A stretch of 64,000 bases of DNA from assembly GCF_004005845.1 (NCBI RefSeq), contig NZ_SADE01000001.1, positions 1,488,001-1,552,000 of the forward strand, given 5' to 3'. The notes under the pieces were generated by a model that saw nothing but the letters and a program-made list of their open reading frames with translations, searched no databases and was not told where the DNA came from. The stretch comes from Hwanghaeella grinnelliae (lineage in GTDB: Bacteria; Pseudomonadota; Alphaproteobacteria; UBA8366; Aestuariispiraceae). This document shows positions 8,953 through 18,610 of the stretch, piece by piece (positions within the stretch are counted from its first letter, which is position 1; every line of letters starts with the position of its first letter). The position numbers and the translations under genes are program-made.

Positions 8953-10407
8953 ATGAGTTCAGCGTATGGTGCTTTCGGAAGTCTTCCGTTCAGCAATCTG
9001 AAAAAGGCCGTTATTCGGCCACGCCGGTTTCTGTTGGGGGCCTACCTATTGGGCGGATCGCTCCTGCTGGCGGGCGGTGCTCATGCCCAAACGTTGGATC
9101 AGGCCCTGACCGCGGCGTATGAAAACAATCCAACGCTGCAAGCCGAGCGGGCACAGGTGCGGTCGACGGATGAAGGCGTGCCGCAAAGCCTGGGCCGGTG
9201 GCGCCCGACCGTGGAATTGGTCGGTTCGCTTGGTTATGACAGCACGACAACGGATCCCGGGAACATCCGCGATAGCCGCAGCTTTTACAGCGGCACCGCG
9301 CAGGTAACGCAGAACCTGTACGAAGGCGGCGGCACGACCGCCCGCGTGGCCCAGTCCGAAGCGCTTGTGAAAGCGGCGCGCGCCCGGTTGCTCGATACCG
9401 AACAGACCATTTTGCTGCAAACCGTCTCTGCCTTCATGGATGTCGTGCGCGACCGTGCCGTGCTGGACCTGAATCAGCAGAACGAAGAACGCTTGAAGCG
9501 TCAGTTGGAAGCGACCGGTGACCGTTTCGAGGTTGGCGAAGTCACCCGCACGGATGTCGCCCAGGCCGAATCGCGTGTCTCCGGTGCCCAGGCGGACCGG
9601 ATCGCCGCGAAGGGGAACCTGGAAGTCAGCCGCGCCGCCTATCAGCAGGTCGTCGGCGAATTGCCGGGCAATCTGACCTCACCAAGCAATTTCCCGGCGA
9701 TCCCGAGTGGACGGGATGAAGCGATTTCGCTGGCGCAGGAACGCAACCCGCGTGTCATCGCCGCTATCTTCGACTTGGAATCGGCAAAACATTTCGTCCG
9801 GGTCGAAGCCGCGGACCTGTTGCCGACGGTCGATCTTGTCGGGTCGGCCCAGGCGAATCGTGACGTCGCCCGCAAAGGTACCGATACGGATGGGTTCCGG
9901 GTTACGGCCACGGTTACTGTGCCGATCTATCAGCAAGGGATCGCCACCAGTGAAATCCGCGAAGCCCGTCAGGATGAAGCCCGTGCCCAGCGCCTGATCG
10001 ACGAAGCCCAGCGTCTGGCGACCGAAGACGCCACCGCGGCGTGGGAAACGTATAAGTCAGCCCTGGCGCAGATCCGCGCCCGCGAGGACGAAGTCAGGGC
10101 GACCTCGATCGCGCTTGAAGGGGTTGAGCAGGAAGCCGCTGTCGGGTCCCGCACCGTGCTGGACGTTTTGGATGCGGAACAGGAACTGCTCGATGCGCGG
10201 GTCAGCCTTGTGCAGGCGCAGCGGGATGAAATTGTCGCGCGCTATGATCTGATCGCCGCAGTCGGCGGGATGAATGCCGTTGAACTGCAATTGCCGGTGC
10301 GCGGCTATGATGTGGAGTTCTACTACAACGCCGTCCGCAACAGCGTTTACGATCTGGGAACCTGGAACGAGATCTTTCCGGGTATCGTCGAGCGCGAAGG
10401 CGACTAA
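8953..10407 (+). CDS. tolC: TolC-family outer membrane channel
   Basis: Outer-membrane efflux and type I secretion channel of 484 aa. A basic N-region and hydrophobic core end at GGAHAQ, a signal-peptide cleavage site near residue 45. TLDQALTAAYENNPTLQAER is the first coiled-coil helix, and the tandem OEP repeats are visible (a second one starts at ISLAQERNPRVIAA). The length is typical. I chose the ATG at 8953 over the upstream TTG at 8935 because a GGAG ribosome site sits 6 bases before it. The flanking pcm-like gene and popZ match the usual alphaproteobacterial neighbourhood. Confidence 0.93.
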   Translation: MSSAYGAFGSLPFSNLKKAVIRPRRFLLGAYLLGGSLLLAGGAHAQTLDQALTAAYENNPTLQAERAQVRSTDEGVPQSLGRWRPTVELVGSLGYDSTTTDPGNIRDSRSFYSGTAQVTQNLYEGGGTTARVAQSEALVKAARARLLDTEQTILLQTVSAFMDVVRDRAVLDLNQQNEERLKRQLEATGDRFEVGEVTRTDVAQAESRVSGAQADRIAAKGNLEVSRAAYQQVVGELPGNLTSPSNFPAIPSGRDEAISLAQERNPRVIAAIFDLESAKHFVRVEAADLLPTVDLVGSAQANRDVARKGTDTDGFRVTATVTVPIYQQGIATSEIREARQDEARAQRLIDEAQRLATEDATAAWETYKSALAQIRAREDEVRATSIALEGVEQEAAVGSRTVLDVLDAEQELLDARVSLVQAQRDEIVARYDLIAAVGGMNAVELQLPVRGYDVEFYYNAVRNSVYDLGTWNEIFPGIVEREGD

Positions 10408-10780
10408 CCGGTTTCAAGGCCTCTTCGGGGCGGTTCCGCCCGTTAGCGGCACCCGATTGTGGGGCGCCGCCGAACGTACCCGATTTCCCTTGTCCGTCGC
10501 CGAATCGCGATATCTTATCGCGGTTTAGGTGACCTTTGCGCGGATCGGCGTAAAGCAACGGTAGTCGGGATTAGAGGTATTCGTTGCGCTGGGGAAACCA
10601 ATGGTGAACCCAAAACGGGGGTTACGGTCGATTACCGGAACAGGCTGCGCGCGGCCGTCCGGTGGAAAAGCCGGACCTAGGATTGCATTGGCGGCAAACG
10701 ACTTGCAGGATGACTTCATTCTCGGTCGGGCGCTGTCCAAGTCCCGCCGGGCGGGACATTAAAGGGGCTAAGGTCGAGGC
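10408..10780. other. Intergenic region, no supported gene
   Basis: 373 bp between tolC and popZ. Short open frames exist on both strands (10459-10680 plus, 10525-10740 minus), but none has a convincing ribosome site or protein-like composition. A GGGGCGG-TT-CCGCCC hairpin just after tolC lacks a T-run. The region presumably carries the popZ promoter, which I could not pinpoint. Confidence 0.5.
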
Positions 10781-11491
10781 ATGAGCGACGCGCAACAAGA
10801 ACCCTCAATGGAGGAAATCCTTGCGTCGATCCGGAAGATTATTTCGGAAGACGGTGAGGAAGAGGGTCAGGACGCCGCCGGTGAAGACGCGGACGAGGAC
10901 GCGTTTGAGCTTGATGAAGAGGACCTGCCCGAGCCGGAACCCGAGCCCGAGCCCGAGCCCGAACCGGAGCCCGAACCGGAATTAGAAGCCGAGGCCGAAG
11001 AAGAACTTCTGGATCTCTCCGAAGAGGTTGAAGACGAGCCGCTCGAACTTGAGGACGAGCTCGAGGAAGAGCCCCTCGAGCTTGACGAAGAAGTCGAGGA
11101 CATTCCGGAAATCGAATTTGCGGAGCCGGAACCCGAGTTTGAGCCCGAGCCGGAGCCTGAACCCGAGCCGGCCCCCATGCCACCGCCACCGCCGCCACCT
11201 GTACCGGCGCCTGAGCCGCCGCCCCAACAGATGGCCGCGAGCGACCGTATCGTATCCGACCCGACGGCAGCGGCCGGGTCCGCGGCCTTCCTGGCCCTGG
11301 AACAGTCCATTCGGATGGGACAGGCCGGCGAGACCTTGGAAGACGTCGTGAAGGGGCTTTTGCGGCCCATGTTGCGCTCCTGGCTTGACGAAAACCTGCC
11401 GGATATGGTGGAACGCCTCGTCCGCGCCGAGATCGAAAAGATGGCGGGCGGCGCGCGGCGGCGCGGCGACGACGGAGACATGTTCGACTAG
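10781..11491 (+). CDS. popZ: Cell-pole-organising protein PopZ (DUF2497)
   Basis: Polar scaffold protein of 236 aa that forms pole-localised condensates and anchors the chromosome through ParB in alphaproteobacteria. It has the three PopZ parts: a short N-terminal binding helix (EPSMEEILASIRKIISED, residues 7-24), a long acidic and proline-rich linker (about 25-150), and a C-terminal helical oligomerisation region (LEDVVKGLLRPMLRSWLDEN then LPDMVERLVRAEIEKMA). The linker is unusually repetitive, with two runs of Glu-Pro dipeptides encoded by near-perfect 6-bp repeats and a polyproline stretch. It lies between tolC and valS, the usual location. A hairpin terminator follows. Confidence 0.92.
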   Translation: MSDAQQEPSMEEILASIRKIISEDGEEEGQDAAGEDADEDAFELDEEDLPEPEPEPEPEPEPEPEPELEAEAEEELLDLSEEVEDEPLELEDELEEEPLELDEEVEDIPEIEFAEPEPEFEPEPEPEPEPAPMPPPPPPPVPAPEPPPQQMAASDRIVSDPTAAAGSAAFLALEQSIRMGQAGETLEDVVKGLLRPMLRSWLDENLPDMVERLVRAEIEKMAGGARRRGDDGDMFD

Positions 11492-11513
11492 GCCTTTTTC
11501 GACGGCTTAATTT

Positions 11514-11548
11514 ACCGGCCCCTTCTACCGGGCCGGTTTCGCTTCCTT
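11514..11548 (+). terminator. Probable Rho-independent terminator after popZ
   Basis: An 8-bp perfect stem ACCGGCCC/GGGCCGGT (11514-11521 with 11530-11537) with an 8-nt loop, followed by a T-rich but interrupted tail. It is located 23 bp after the popZ stop. Confidence 0.6.
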
Positions 11549-11711
11549 TCCCGGTTCACCAGCCCCGTACTTGCCTTTTTCAGGCGGAACACTCATGAAG
11601 TTGTCGCCATCGCGCCACGGCCCCCCGCCGTAGCGGCGCGGAGGTTCGTATACCGTTGAAAGGATTGCCGCTGCCGGCTCGCAGAACTGGCCGGCGGCTG
11701 TGGAGGAACTG

Positions 11712-14414
11712 ATGCTGGAAAAAACCTATACGCCGGAAACGGTGGAAGACCGCCGCTATCGCGAATGGGAAGAGGGCGGCTTTTTCAAATGCGGCCAGAA
11801 CGCTGAACGGAATTCCAGTGACGAGACCTTCACCATCGTCATTCCGCCGCCGAACGTTACCGGCAGCCTGCATATGGGCCACGCGCTGAACAACACGCTG
11901 CAGGACATCATGATCCGCTATCAGCGCATGCGTGGCCTGGACGTGCTGTGGCAGCCGGGCACGGACCATGCGGGCATCGCGACTCAAATGGTGGTCGAAC
12001 GGCAACTTGCTCAGAACGGTGAGCCCAACCGGCGCGATATGGGCCGCGAGGCGTTCCTGGAACGGGTCTGGAAATGGAAGGAAGAATCCGGCGGGACGAT
12101 CACGGGGCAGCTGCGCCGGCTTGGCGCATCCTGCGATTGGAGCCGCGAGCGCTTCACCATGGACGAAGGTCTTTCGCGCGCCGTTTTGAAAGTGTTTGTA
12201 CAGCTTTACAAAGAAAACCTCATCTATCGCGACAAGCGTTTGGTGAACTGGGACCCGGCCCTTGAAACCGCGATCTCCGATCTGGAAGTGCAACAGCAGG
12301 AGATCCAGAGTAATTTGTGGTATTTCCGCTATCCGGTGGAAGGTGAGGACGGCACGTATCTGACCGTCGCCACGACCCGGCCGGAAACCATGCTGGGCGA
12401 CAGCGGTGTCGCGGTTCATCCCGATGACGAACGCTACAAGCATCTTATCGGCAAACATTGCATCCTGCCCCTGGTCGGGCGCCGCATTCCCATCGTGGCC
12501 GATGCTTATGCGGACCCGGAACAAGGGTCGGGCGCGGTGAAGATGACCCCGGCCCACGACTTCAACGATTTCGAGGTCGGCGTGCGGCATAACCTGGAGA
12601 TGATCAACATCTTCACGACGACCGCCCATATCAACGAAAACGCGCCCGAAAAATATCGTGGCATGGACCGCTTCGAAGCGCGCAAGGCAATCGTCGAGGA
12701 TATCGAGGCATTGGGCCTGTTGGAGAAGATCGACGACCATACGCATATGGTGCCCTATGGCGACCGGGGCGGGGTGCCGATCGAACCCTATCTGACCGAC
12801 CAGTGGTTCGCCGATGCCAAGACGCTGGCGAAGCCCGCCATCGAATCCGTGGAACAGGGCCGCACCAAATTCGTGCCGGAAAACTGGACCAAGACCTATT
12901 ACGAATGGATGCGGAATATTCAGCCCTGGTGCATTTCGCGCCAGCTGTGGTGGGGCCATCAGATACCGGCCTGGTACGGGCCGGACGGGGAAGTCTTCGT
13001 CGAGGAAACGGAAGAACTCGCCTATGCCGAGGCACTCGCCCATTACAAGGATAAGGGCGACGTCCAGTCCGTCGAGATGCTGGAGGAAGGCCGCGGCTTG
13101 GAACGCGACCCCGATGTGCTCGATACTTGGTTCTCCTCCGCGCTTTGGCCGTTTTCCACGCTCGGTTGGCCGGATGAGACGCCGGAAGTGGCCAGGTATT
13201 ATCCGACTTCCGTCCTGGTGACCGGCTTCGACATCATTTTCTTCTGGGTCGCCCGGATGATGATGATGGGCCTGCATTTCATGAAGGAAGAACCGTTCCA
13301 CACGGTCTATGTCCACGCGCTTGTCCGGGATGAGAAGGGCGCGAAAATGTCCAAGTCCAAGGGCAACGTGATCGACCCGCTGGACCTGATCGACCAATAC
13401 GGCGCGGACAGCCTGCGTTTCACCTTGACCGCCCAAGCGGCGCAGGGCCGTGACGTGAAGCTGGCGACCAGCCGTGTTGAGGGTTACCGCAACTTCATGA
13501 CCAAATTGTGGAACGCCGCGCGGTTCTGCGAAATGAACGAATGCCTGCCGGTCGACGGGTTCGACCCGGCGGCCGTCGGGCAGACCGTGAACAAGTGGAT
13601 CGTGGGCGAGACGGTGAAGGCCGAACGCGCGGTGCGCGCGGGCATCGAAAGCTATCGCTTCAACGATGCCGCCAGTTCCGCCTATCAGTTCGTCTGGAAC
13701 GTGTTCTGCGACTGGTACCTGGAATTCGCCAAGCCATTGCTGACCGGTGACGACGCCGCCGCACAGGTGGAAACCCGCGCCACGGCGGCCTGGGTGCTGG
13801 AGCAGATTCTGAAGCTGATGCATCCGATGACACCGTTCATCACCGAAGAACTCTACGATCACTTGAAGGGCGAAAACCGTAGTAAGCCGCTGATCGTCAG
13901 CGACTGGCCGGTTTACGACGATGGGCTGATCGATGCGGCGGCGGATGCCGACATGAACTGGGTGATCAAGCTGATCTCCGAAATCCGTTCGGCCCGGTCC
14001 GAGGCGAATGTTCCGCCGGCGGCCAAGATGGACGCAATCCTTGTCGAAGGCGGCGACGCCGTGCTGAGCCGGGCCAAGGCCTATATGGACCTTCTGGGCA
14101 GAATGGCGCGGATCGACGGCATCTCGATCGGCGAAGCCCCGAAAGGCGCTTTGCAGGTGGTCGTCGACGAAGCGGTTGTGGCGCTGCCCCTGGCCGGTGT
14201 GATCGACCTGGATGCGGAAAAGGCGCGCTTGGAAAAGGCAATTGCCAAGGCGGATGGGGAAATCACCAAGATCGACAAGAAGCTGTCGAACCAGGGTTTC
14301 CTCGCTAAGGCGCCGGACGAAGTCGTACAGGAAAACCGTGACCGTCTGGCCGAGGAAAAGGCCGCTCGGGACAAGCTGGCCAATGCTTTGGAACGGATTT
14401 CCGCCGCCCTTTAG
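11712..14414 (+). CDS. valS: Valyl-tRNA synthetase
   Basis: Charges tRNA-Val in the cytosol. It is 900 aa from the ATG at 11712, which has GGAGG five bases upstream. An in-frame GTG at 11700 precedes the ribosome site and was rejected. Class I signatures are present: HMGH at residues 54-57 and KMSKS at 545-549. The CP1 editing domain lies between them, with TTRPETMLGD and a GADSLRFTL segment after KMSKS. The C-terminus has the ValRS-specific coiled-coil arm (DLDAEKARLEKAIAKADGEI and onward). It is complete with no anomalies. A 954-aa open frame on the opposite strand is a codon-usage shadow. Confidence 0.98.
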   Translation: MLEKTYTPETVEDRRYREWEEGGFFKCGQNAERNSSDETFTIVIPPPNVTGSLHMGHALNNTLQDIMIRYQRMRGLDVLWQPGTDHAGIATQMVVERQLAQNGEPNRRDMGREAFLERVWKWKEESGGTITGQLRRLGASCDWSRERFTMDEGLSRAVLKVFVQLYKENLIYRDKRLVNWDPALETAISDLEVQQQEIQSNLWYFRYPVEGEDGTYLTVATTRPETMLGDSGVAVHPDDERYKHLIGKHCILPLVGRRIPIVADAYADPEQGSGAVKMTPAHDFNDFEVGVRHNLEMINIFTTTAHINENAPEKYRGMDRFEARKAIVEDIEALGLLEKIDDHTHMVPYGDRGGVPIEPYLTDQWFADAKTLAKPAIESVEQGRTKFVPENWTKTYYEWMRNIQPWCISRQLWWGHQIPAWYGPDGEVFVEETEELAYAEALAHYKDKGDVQSVEMLEEGRGLERDPDVLDTWFSSALWPFSTLGWPDETPEVARYYPTSVLVTGFDIIFFWVARMMMMGLHFMKEEPFHTVYVHALVRDEKGAKMSKSKGNVIDPLDLIDQYGADSLRFTLTAQAAQGRDVKLATSRVEGYRNFMTKLWNAARFCEMNECLPVDGFDPAAVGQTVNKWIVGETVKAERAVRAGIESYRFNDAASSAYQFVWNVFCDWYLEFAKPLLTGDDAAAQVETRATAAWVLEQILKLMHPMTPFITEELYDHLKGENRSKPLIVSDWPVYDDGLIDAAADADMNWVIKLISEIRSARSEANVPPAAKMDAILVEGGDAVLSRAKAYMDLLGRMARIDGISIGEAPKGALQVVVDEAVVALPLAGVIDLDAEKARLEKAIAKADGEITKIDKKLSNQGFLAKAPDEVVQENRDRLAEEKAARDKLANALERISAAL

Positions 14415-14546
14415 GACGACGGTTCCGCCGGTCACCTCCTCCATTGGGGCTAGTCAACCTATCATTCTACTGTAGGATGTTTTTCCGGTCTGGTCTGCGT
14501 CATTGCAGGCGACCGAGCGGGAGATGGCGTCGAGACGGAGGGGCGG

Positions 14547-15284
14547 ATGTACCGGCCCAGTGTTGCCCTGATGTTTGTGGTGGGCGTTGCCATCGCATTG
14601 CCGGGTCTTGCATTTGCGTCGGCGAGTGATTGCCTGGTCTTTGGCCGTGCCTTCGACGAACAGGATGTGTCCGGCCGGATTCTTTCCGGCAACATTATGC
14701 TCGCTCTCAACGCCGTTGGGATTTGCGTTACGGCCAGTCCGTTGCCCGGAAAACGCATTGAACAAGCGCTCCTCCATGGTGAAATCGACGGGGAATTCGT
14801 TCGGGTTCCATCCTATTTGAAACGTGTCGGCGATGTGGCGGTAACAGTCGATGAGCCGGTTGTTGAGGCCGTCGGGCTGTTTGTATCCCTCGATCCTTCG
14901 ATTGGATCGGTGCGCGACCTGGGAACAGGCATGTTGGGCATCTTGCGGGGGTATGTTTGGCAAGAGGAGCTTGCCAGCGCCCATTCCCGGGTCGCCGTCG
15001 CGAATAATTCTTCGCAATTGGCAGAGATGTTGCTGAACCGGAGAGTGAAAGCGATCCTTATTGACGAGTACAATTTGGAGAGGTTCCCAAAGTTGGAGCA
15101 CGCGCACCGGTCAACAGTCGCTGAACTCACAGCCTATGTCGTTCTGCACAAACGAAAGGCGGCCCTGCGGGGGGCGATTGCGGAAGCCGTAAGGTTCTAC
15201 AAGTCCGCCGGATGCGTTTTTGAAAAATTCCGTGGCGGGCCCGCTTGCGGGTTGCGGAATCCGCCGGCTGCCGGGAACCGTTGA
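14547..15284 (+). CDS. Orphan periplasmic solute-binding protein (family-3-like), copy 1 of 3
   Basis: Exported protein of 245 aa. It has a signal peptide (MYRPSVALMFVVGVAIALPG, ending LAFASA) and a body resembling bacterial extracellular solute-binding family 3. Features shared with the next two genes are a DCL start to the mature protein, an ALL(H/R)GEIDGEFVRV-like motif, an EEP/DEPxxEAxG segment, a GILRGYxW strand, and four conserved cysteines that could form two disulphides. The start ATG follows GGAGGGG. It is the first of three tandem paralogues downstream of valS. No permease or ATPase gene is near, so a sensory role or service to a distant transporter is possible. The ligand is unknown. 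Confidence 0.75.
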   Translation: MYRPSVALMFVVGVAIALPGLAFASASDCLVFGRAFDEQDVSGRILSGNIMLALNAVGICVTASPLPGKRIEQALLHGEIDGEFVRVPSYLKRVGDVAVTVDEPVVEAVGLFVSLDPSIGSVRDLGTGMLGILRGYVWQEELASAHSRVAVANNSSQLAEMLLNRRVKAILIDEYNLERFPKLEHAHRSTVAELTAYVVLHKRKAALRGAIAEAVRFYKSAGCVFEKFRGGPACGLRNPPAAGNR

Positions 15285-15372
15285 AGACGGACATGCCCTG
15301 ATATCGAACCCAGCCAAAATACATTTTCAAATTCCAGTTTTCGGCTATGGTTATGCGGCGGGGCAGATATTC

Positions 15373-16236
15373 ATGAACTCAGTAGAGGTTTCACGCATGA
15401 TGCGTGCATTTCGGGCTGTGTCGGTGATGCTGCTGCTGGCGGCGATCACGGCGGAAGCCGCCTTCGCACAGCAGGCGCCCTGCCTGCGCATCGGCTCGTC
15501 TTTCGGCGAAAAGCATTCCGCTGATGATAGGGTGGAAGCGAACATACGGACCGTCCTCACTTCCTTGAATCTTTGCGTCGAGACCGTAACCGGACCGCCG
15601 AAGCGGCTGACCGAAGCGCTTCTGCGGGGAGAGATCGACGGCGAGTTGATCCGTGTCAGGGAATATGGACGCGCGGTGGCGGATGCGGCCGTCCTGGTGG
15701 AGGAGCCTTTGGCCGAGGCGAACGGGTACCTGGTGGCGCGCGCCGGTATCGATCTTCCCGAAACGGCCGAGGGCGACCTGACAATCGGCATGCTGCGCGG
15801 CGTCAGATGGCACCGGGCGGCTTTGGAAAATGCCGGCCAGACGTTCGTCGCCAACGACATGGAACAGCTTATGGAAATGCTGCGGAACGGCCGTGTCGAC
15901 GCCATTCTGGTCGGCGGGTTCCTGCGGGACGATTACCCCGAACTCGCCGCGCTTTCGTCCAAGGTGGTACACAAGACCACGCTGCATTTCGTCCTTCACC
16001 GCTCCCATGCGGATCTGGCGGAAAAGATCGGTGGCGCTATTCGGGCCTTCAAAAGCCGCGGGTGTTCGTTTCAGAAGGAAAAAGGTGGGCCGACCTGCTC
16101 CGACGTGGGCGAAACAGAGGGGCGCGCCCCCCCGGACTCCTTGGCCTTGCTGTGTTCACAGATTGAATGCGGAAGCGAGGCCTTCCCGGCCACGGAATTG
16201 AAAAGAGAACCATATTCCGGCCGTCCCGCCTCATGA
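15373..16236 (+). CDS. Orphan periplasmic solute-binding protein (family-3-like), copy 2 of 3
   Basis: Paralogue of the preceding gene (287 aa from the ATG at 15373; an ATG at 15397 is an alternative). The signal peptide contains VSVMLLLAAITAEAAFAQ and is followed by CLRIG. Conserved landmarks are ALLRGEIDGELIRV, VEEPLAEANGYLV, IGMLRGVRWHRA and GCSFQKEKGGPTC. It has a longer C-terminal tail after the last conserved cysteine than its relatives. The stop overlaps the third copy's ATG by 4 bp, so those two are probably co-translated. Sequence divergence from copy 1 is large, so the duplication is old. Confidence 0.75.
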   Translation: MNSVEVSRMMRAFRAVSVMLLLAAITAEAAFAQQAPCLRIGSSFGEKHSADDRVEANIRTVLTSLNLCVETVTGPPKRLTEALLRGEIDGELIRVREYGRAVADAAVLVEEPLAEANGYLVARAGIDLPETAEGDLTIGMLRGVRWHRAALENAGQTFVANDMEQLMEMLRNGRVDAILVGGFLRDDYPELAALSSKVVHKTTLHFVLHRSHADLAEKIGGAIRAFKSRGCSFQKEKGGPTCSDVGETEGRAPPDSLALLCSQIECGSEAFPATELKREPYSGRPAS

Positions 16237-16979
16237 CATTCCGCGACAGGTTGGTTGATTTTCAGACTGTGGTGTCGCGGCTTTTTCTTGCCGCCTTGAT
16301 TGCCGCCTTGGCGATACAGGTGAGCTTTTTCGCCTACGCCGATGACTGCCTGCGGTTGGGCTCGACCGATGCGGTGGGACTGACGCTGGCGGGAAGACTT
16401 CACGAGAATCTGGGACGTGCCCTGAACCGGGTTGGTATTTGCCATCACTTCGTCTTATTACCCGCGAATAGGACGACGGAGCTCCTTAAACAGGGAACGC
16501 TGGACGGAGAAATCGACCGTGTAACGTCCTATCTGGAAACGGTGTCGGAATTCGCCTTCATGCTGGAGGAGCCGACAGTGAGGGGGGAAGGGTTCATCGT
16601 CGTGAATGACCCGGCCTTCAACACGCTGAGCGACGCGGACGCTGTCACGATCGGCATTGTGCGTGGGTTCAATTGGCATTCGAAGCTAGCGCCGCGTTTC
16701 GCGAAAACGGTTGTTGCCAATGAATATGCACATTTGGTCGGATTGTTCTTAAAGGGCCGGGTGGGCGTGATTCCCATCGACAATTATACGCTTCGCCGAT
16801 TTCCCAGTTTGGAAACCTACCGCAAAATTAAAATCTCCGAGTCGGCGCTGCATATTTTCCTGCGCAAGGAACTTGCGGATACGGGCCGACGCATCAACGC
16901 CGCGTTGAAAGAGTATAAATCGCTCGGTTGCCGCTTTGACCTGGCGGATGGCGGGCCGGATTGCCGCGTCGCGGATTAG
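16233..16979 (+). CDS. Orphan periplasmic solute-binding protein (family-3-like), copy 3 of 3
   Basis: Third paralogue (248 aa), starting at the ATG that overlaps the stop of copy 2. The signal peptide (FLAALIAALAIQVSFFAYA) precedes DDCLRLG. Conserved features are LLKQGTLDGEIDRV, MLEEPTVRGEGFIV, IGIVRGFNWHSK, and the C-terminal GCRFDLADGGPDC cysteine pair. In position 4 of the DGE motif it has Asp-Arg where the others have Ile/Val-Arg. It is the last gene before hutH, which begins 80 bp later and may be a separate unit. Confidence 0.75.
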   Translation: MTFRDRLVDFQTVVSRLFLAALIAALAIQVSFFAYADDCLRLGSTDAVGLTLAGRLHENLGRALNRVGICHHFVLLPANRTTELLKQGTLDGEIDRVTSYLETVSEFAFMLEEPTVRGEGFIVVNDPAFNTLSDADAVTIGIVRGFNWHSKLAPRFAKTVVANEYAHLVGLFLKGRVGVIPIDNYTLRRFPSLETYRKIKISESALHIFLRKELADTGRRINAALKEYKSLGCRFDLADGGPDCRVAD

Positions 16980-17059
16980 CAATTTCACTCCTCATTCGGG
17001 CCTTGCACACTGATCTTTCAGCGATCATCGTGCTCGGCATAAATGGGTAGGGGTGTTTG

Positions 17060-18610
17060 ATGTCTGATCCGATTGTGCTGGACCCGGGTGCCGGCAGTCT
17101 GGAAGTTTTCCATAAGGTTTTGAACGAAGGGGCGCCGGTCGTCCTGGCCGATGGCGCGCAAGAAAATGTCGATCGCGCCTCGGACCTCGTGGCCCGCGCC
17201 GCCGCGGGAAAGGCCCCCTATTACGGGGTGAATACCGGTTTCGGGAAACTGGCCCAGACCCGGATTTCTCCGGAAGACACGGAAACCCTGCAGCGCAATT
17301 TGATCCTGTCCCATTCCGCCGGCATCGGACCGATCCTGCCGGAAGCGGAAACCCGACTGCTGATCGCGTTGAAGATCAATTCCCTCGGGCGCGGGGCATC
17401 CGGTGTGCGATGGCCGGTCCTGGCCTTGATGCAGGATCTTTTGGCGCGCGGCGTCACCCCGTTGATCCCGATGCAGGGATCGGTCGGCGCTTCCGGCGAT
17501 CTGGCGCCGCTGGCCCATTTGGCCGCGGTGCTGATCGGGGAGGGGGAAGCCTTCTACGACGGGCAACGCATGCCGGGCGGCGCGGCGCTGAAAAAGGCCG
17601 GACTCACGCCGGTGGTGTTGGCCGCGAAGGAAGGACTGGGGCTTATCAACGGCACTCAGTTTTCGACCGCCGTGGCGCTCGCCGCCTTCTATCGCGCGGC
17701 CGATCTGTTTAATGCGGGTTTGATCACCGGCGCCCTGGCGACGGACGCAGCGATGGGATCGGCGGCGCCCTTCCGGCCGGAAATCCACGCCCTGCGCAGT
17801 CAGCCGGGACAGATCGCCGCCGCCATGACGTTGCGCGCCCTGCTGGAGGATAGCGAAATCCGCGAGTCGCATCGTGAAGACGATGAGAGGGTTCAGGACC
17901 CGTATTGCATCCGTTGCCAGCCGCAGGTCATGGGGGCCTGCCTGGACTTGTTGACCCATATATCCGGGACGCTGGAGCGGGAAGCCAATGCGGTCACCGA
18001 CAACCCGCTCGTCTTCCCCGACACCGGGGAGATCCTGTCGGGCGGGAACTTCCATGCGGAACCGGTGGCCTTCGCCGCCGACCAGATGGCGCTCGCCATC
18101 GCGGAGATCGGATCTATCGCCCAGCGGCGTGTCGCCATGCTGGTGGACCCTGCTTTGAGCTATGGCCTGCCGCCTTTCCTGACGCCCAAGCCCGGCGTCA
18201 ATTCGGGCTTCATGATCGCAGAGGTGACATCGGCGGCGCTGCAGTCGGAGAACAAGCAGAAGGCCGCGCCGGCCTCTATCGATTCAACGCCGACCAGCGC
18301 GAACCAGGAAGATCATGTCTCCATGGCCGCGCACGGGGCCTGCCGTCTGCTGCCGATGCTGGACAATTTGGCCGGCATTATCGGGATCGAACTGTTGATC
18401 GCGGGGCAGGGGGTGGATCTGCGGGGGCCGTTGAAGACCAGTCCCGCTTTGCAGAAGGTATTGGCCCATCTGCGCGCCCGCATCCCGATGTTGCAGGAAG
18501 ACCGGTATATGGCGCCAGATCTGGAAGCGGCGCGGGCCATCGTCGCCAGCGGCGACCTGCCCGGCATTTCAGGGGTGGAAGGCTTTCCCAAATTCGGAGG
18601 AGTGATGTGA
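17060..18610 (+). CDS. hutH: Histidine ammonia-lyase
   Basis: First enzyme of histidine degradation, converting L-histidine to urocanate and ammonia in the cytosol (516 aa). The residues that cyclise to the MIO electrophile are present as Ala144-Ser145-Gly146 within [14 protein letters not shown]. Family motifs [10 protein letters not shown] (near 55) and the late QxDH-like [10 protein letters not shown] are also present. The start is the ATG at 17060; an adjoining TTG at 17057 also reads open. The stop overlaps the hutU start by one base, so the two enzymes are coupled. No hutI, hutG or hutC lies in the window, so later steps must be encoded elsewhere. Confidence 0.97.
   Translation: MSDPIVLDPGAGSLEVFHKVLNEGAPVVLADGAQENVDRASDLVARAAAGKAPYYGVNTGFGKLAQTRISPEDTETLQRNLILSHSAGIGPILPEAETRLLIALKINSLGRGASGVRWPVLALMQDLLARGVTPLIPMQGSVGASGDLAPLAHLAAVLIGEGEAFYDGQRMPGGAALKKAGLTPVVLAAKEGLGLINGTQFSTAVALAAFYRAADLFNAGLITGALATDAAMGSAAPFRPEIHALRSQPGQIAAAMTLRALLEDSEIRESHREDDERVQDPYCIRCQPQVMGACLDLLTHISGTLEREANAVTDNPLVFPDTGEILSGGNFHAEPVAFAADQMALAIAEIGSIAQRRVAMLVDPALSYGLPPFLTPKPGVNSGFMIAEVTSAALQSENKQKAAPASIDSTPTSANQEDHVSMAAHGACRLLPMLDNLAGIIGIELLIAGQGVDLRGPLKTSPALQKVLAHLRARIPMLQEDRYMAPDLEAARAIVASGDLPGISGVEGFPKFGGVM

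Noticed and set aside
10459-10740. Short open frames on both strands between tolC and popZ
   Set aside because: Neither has a ribosome site or protein-like pattern, and they overlap each other.
11580-14444. 954-aa open frame on the minus strand
   Set aside because: It lies exactly antisense to valS, which has all synthetase motifs. The long opposite frame is a codon-bias shadow in high-GC DNA.
17905-18609. Upstream extension of the hutU frame
   Set aside because: It overlaps hutH out of frame and has no urocanase character. The ATG overlapping the hutH stop is the proper start.
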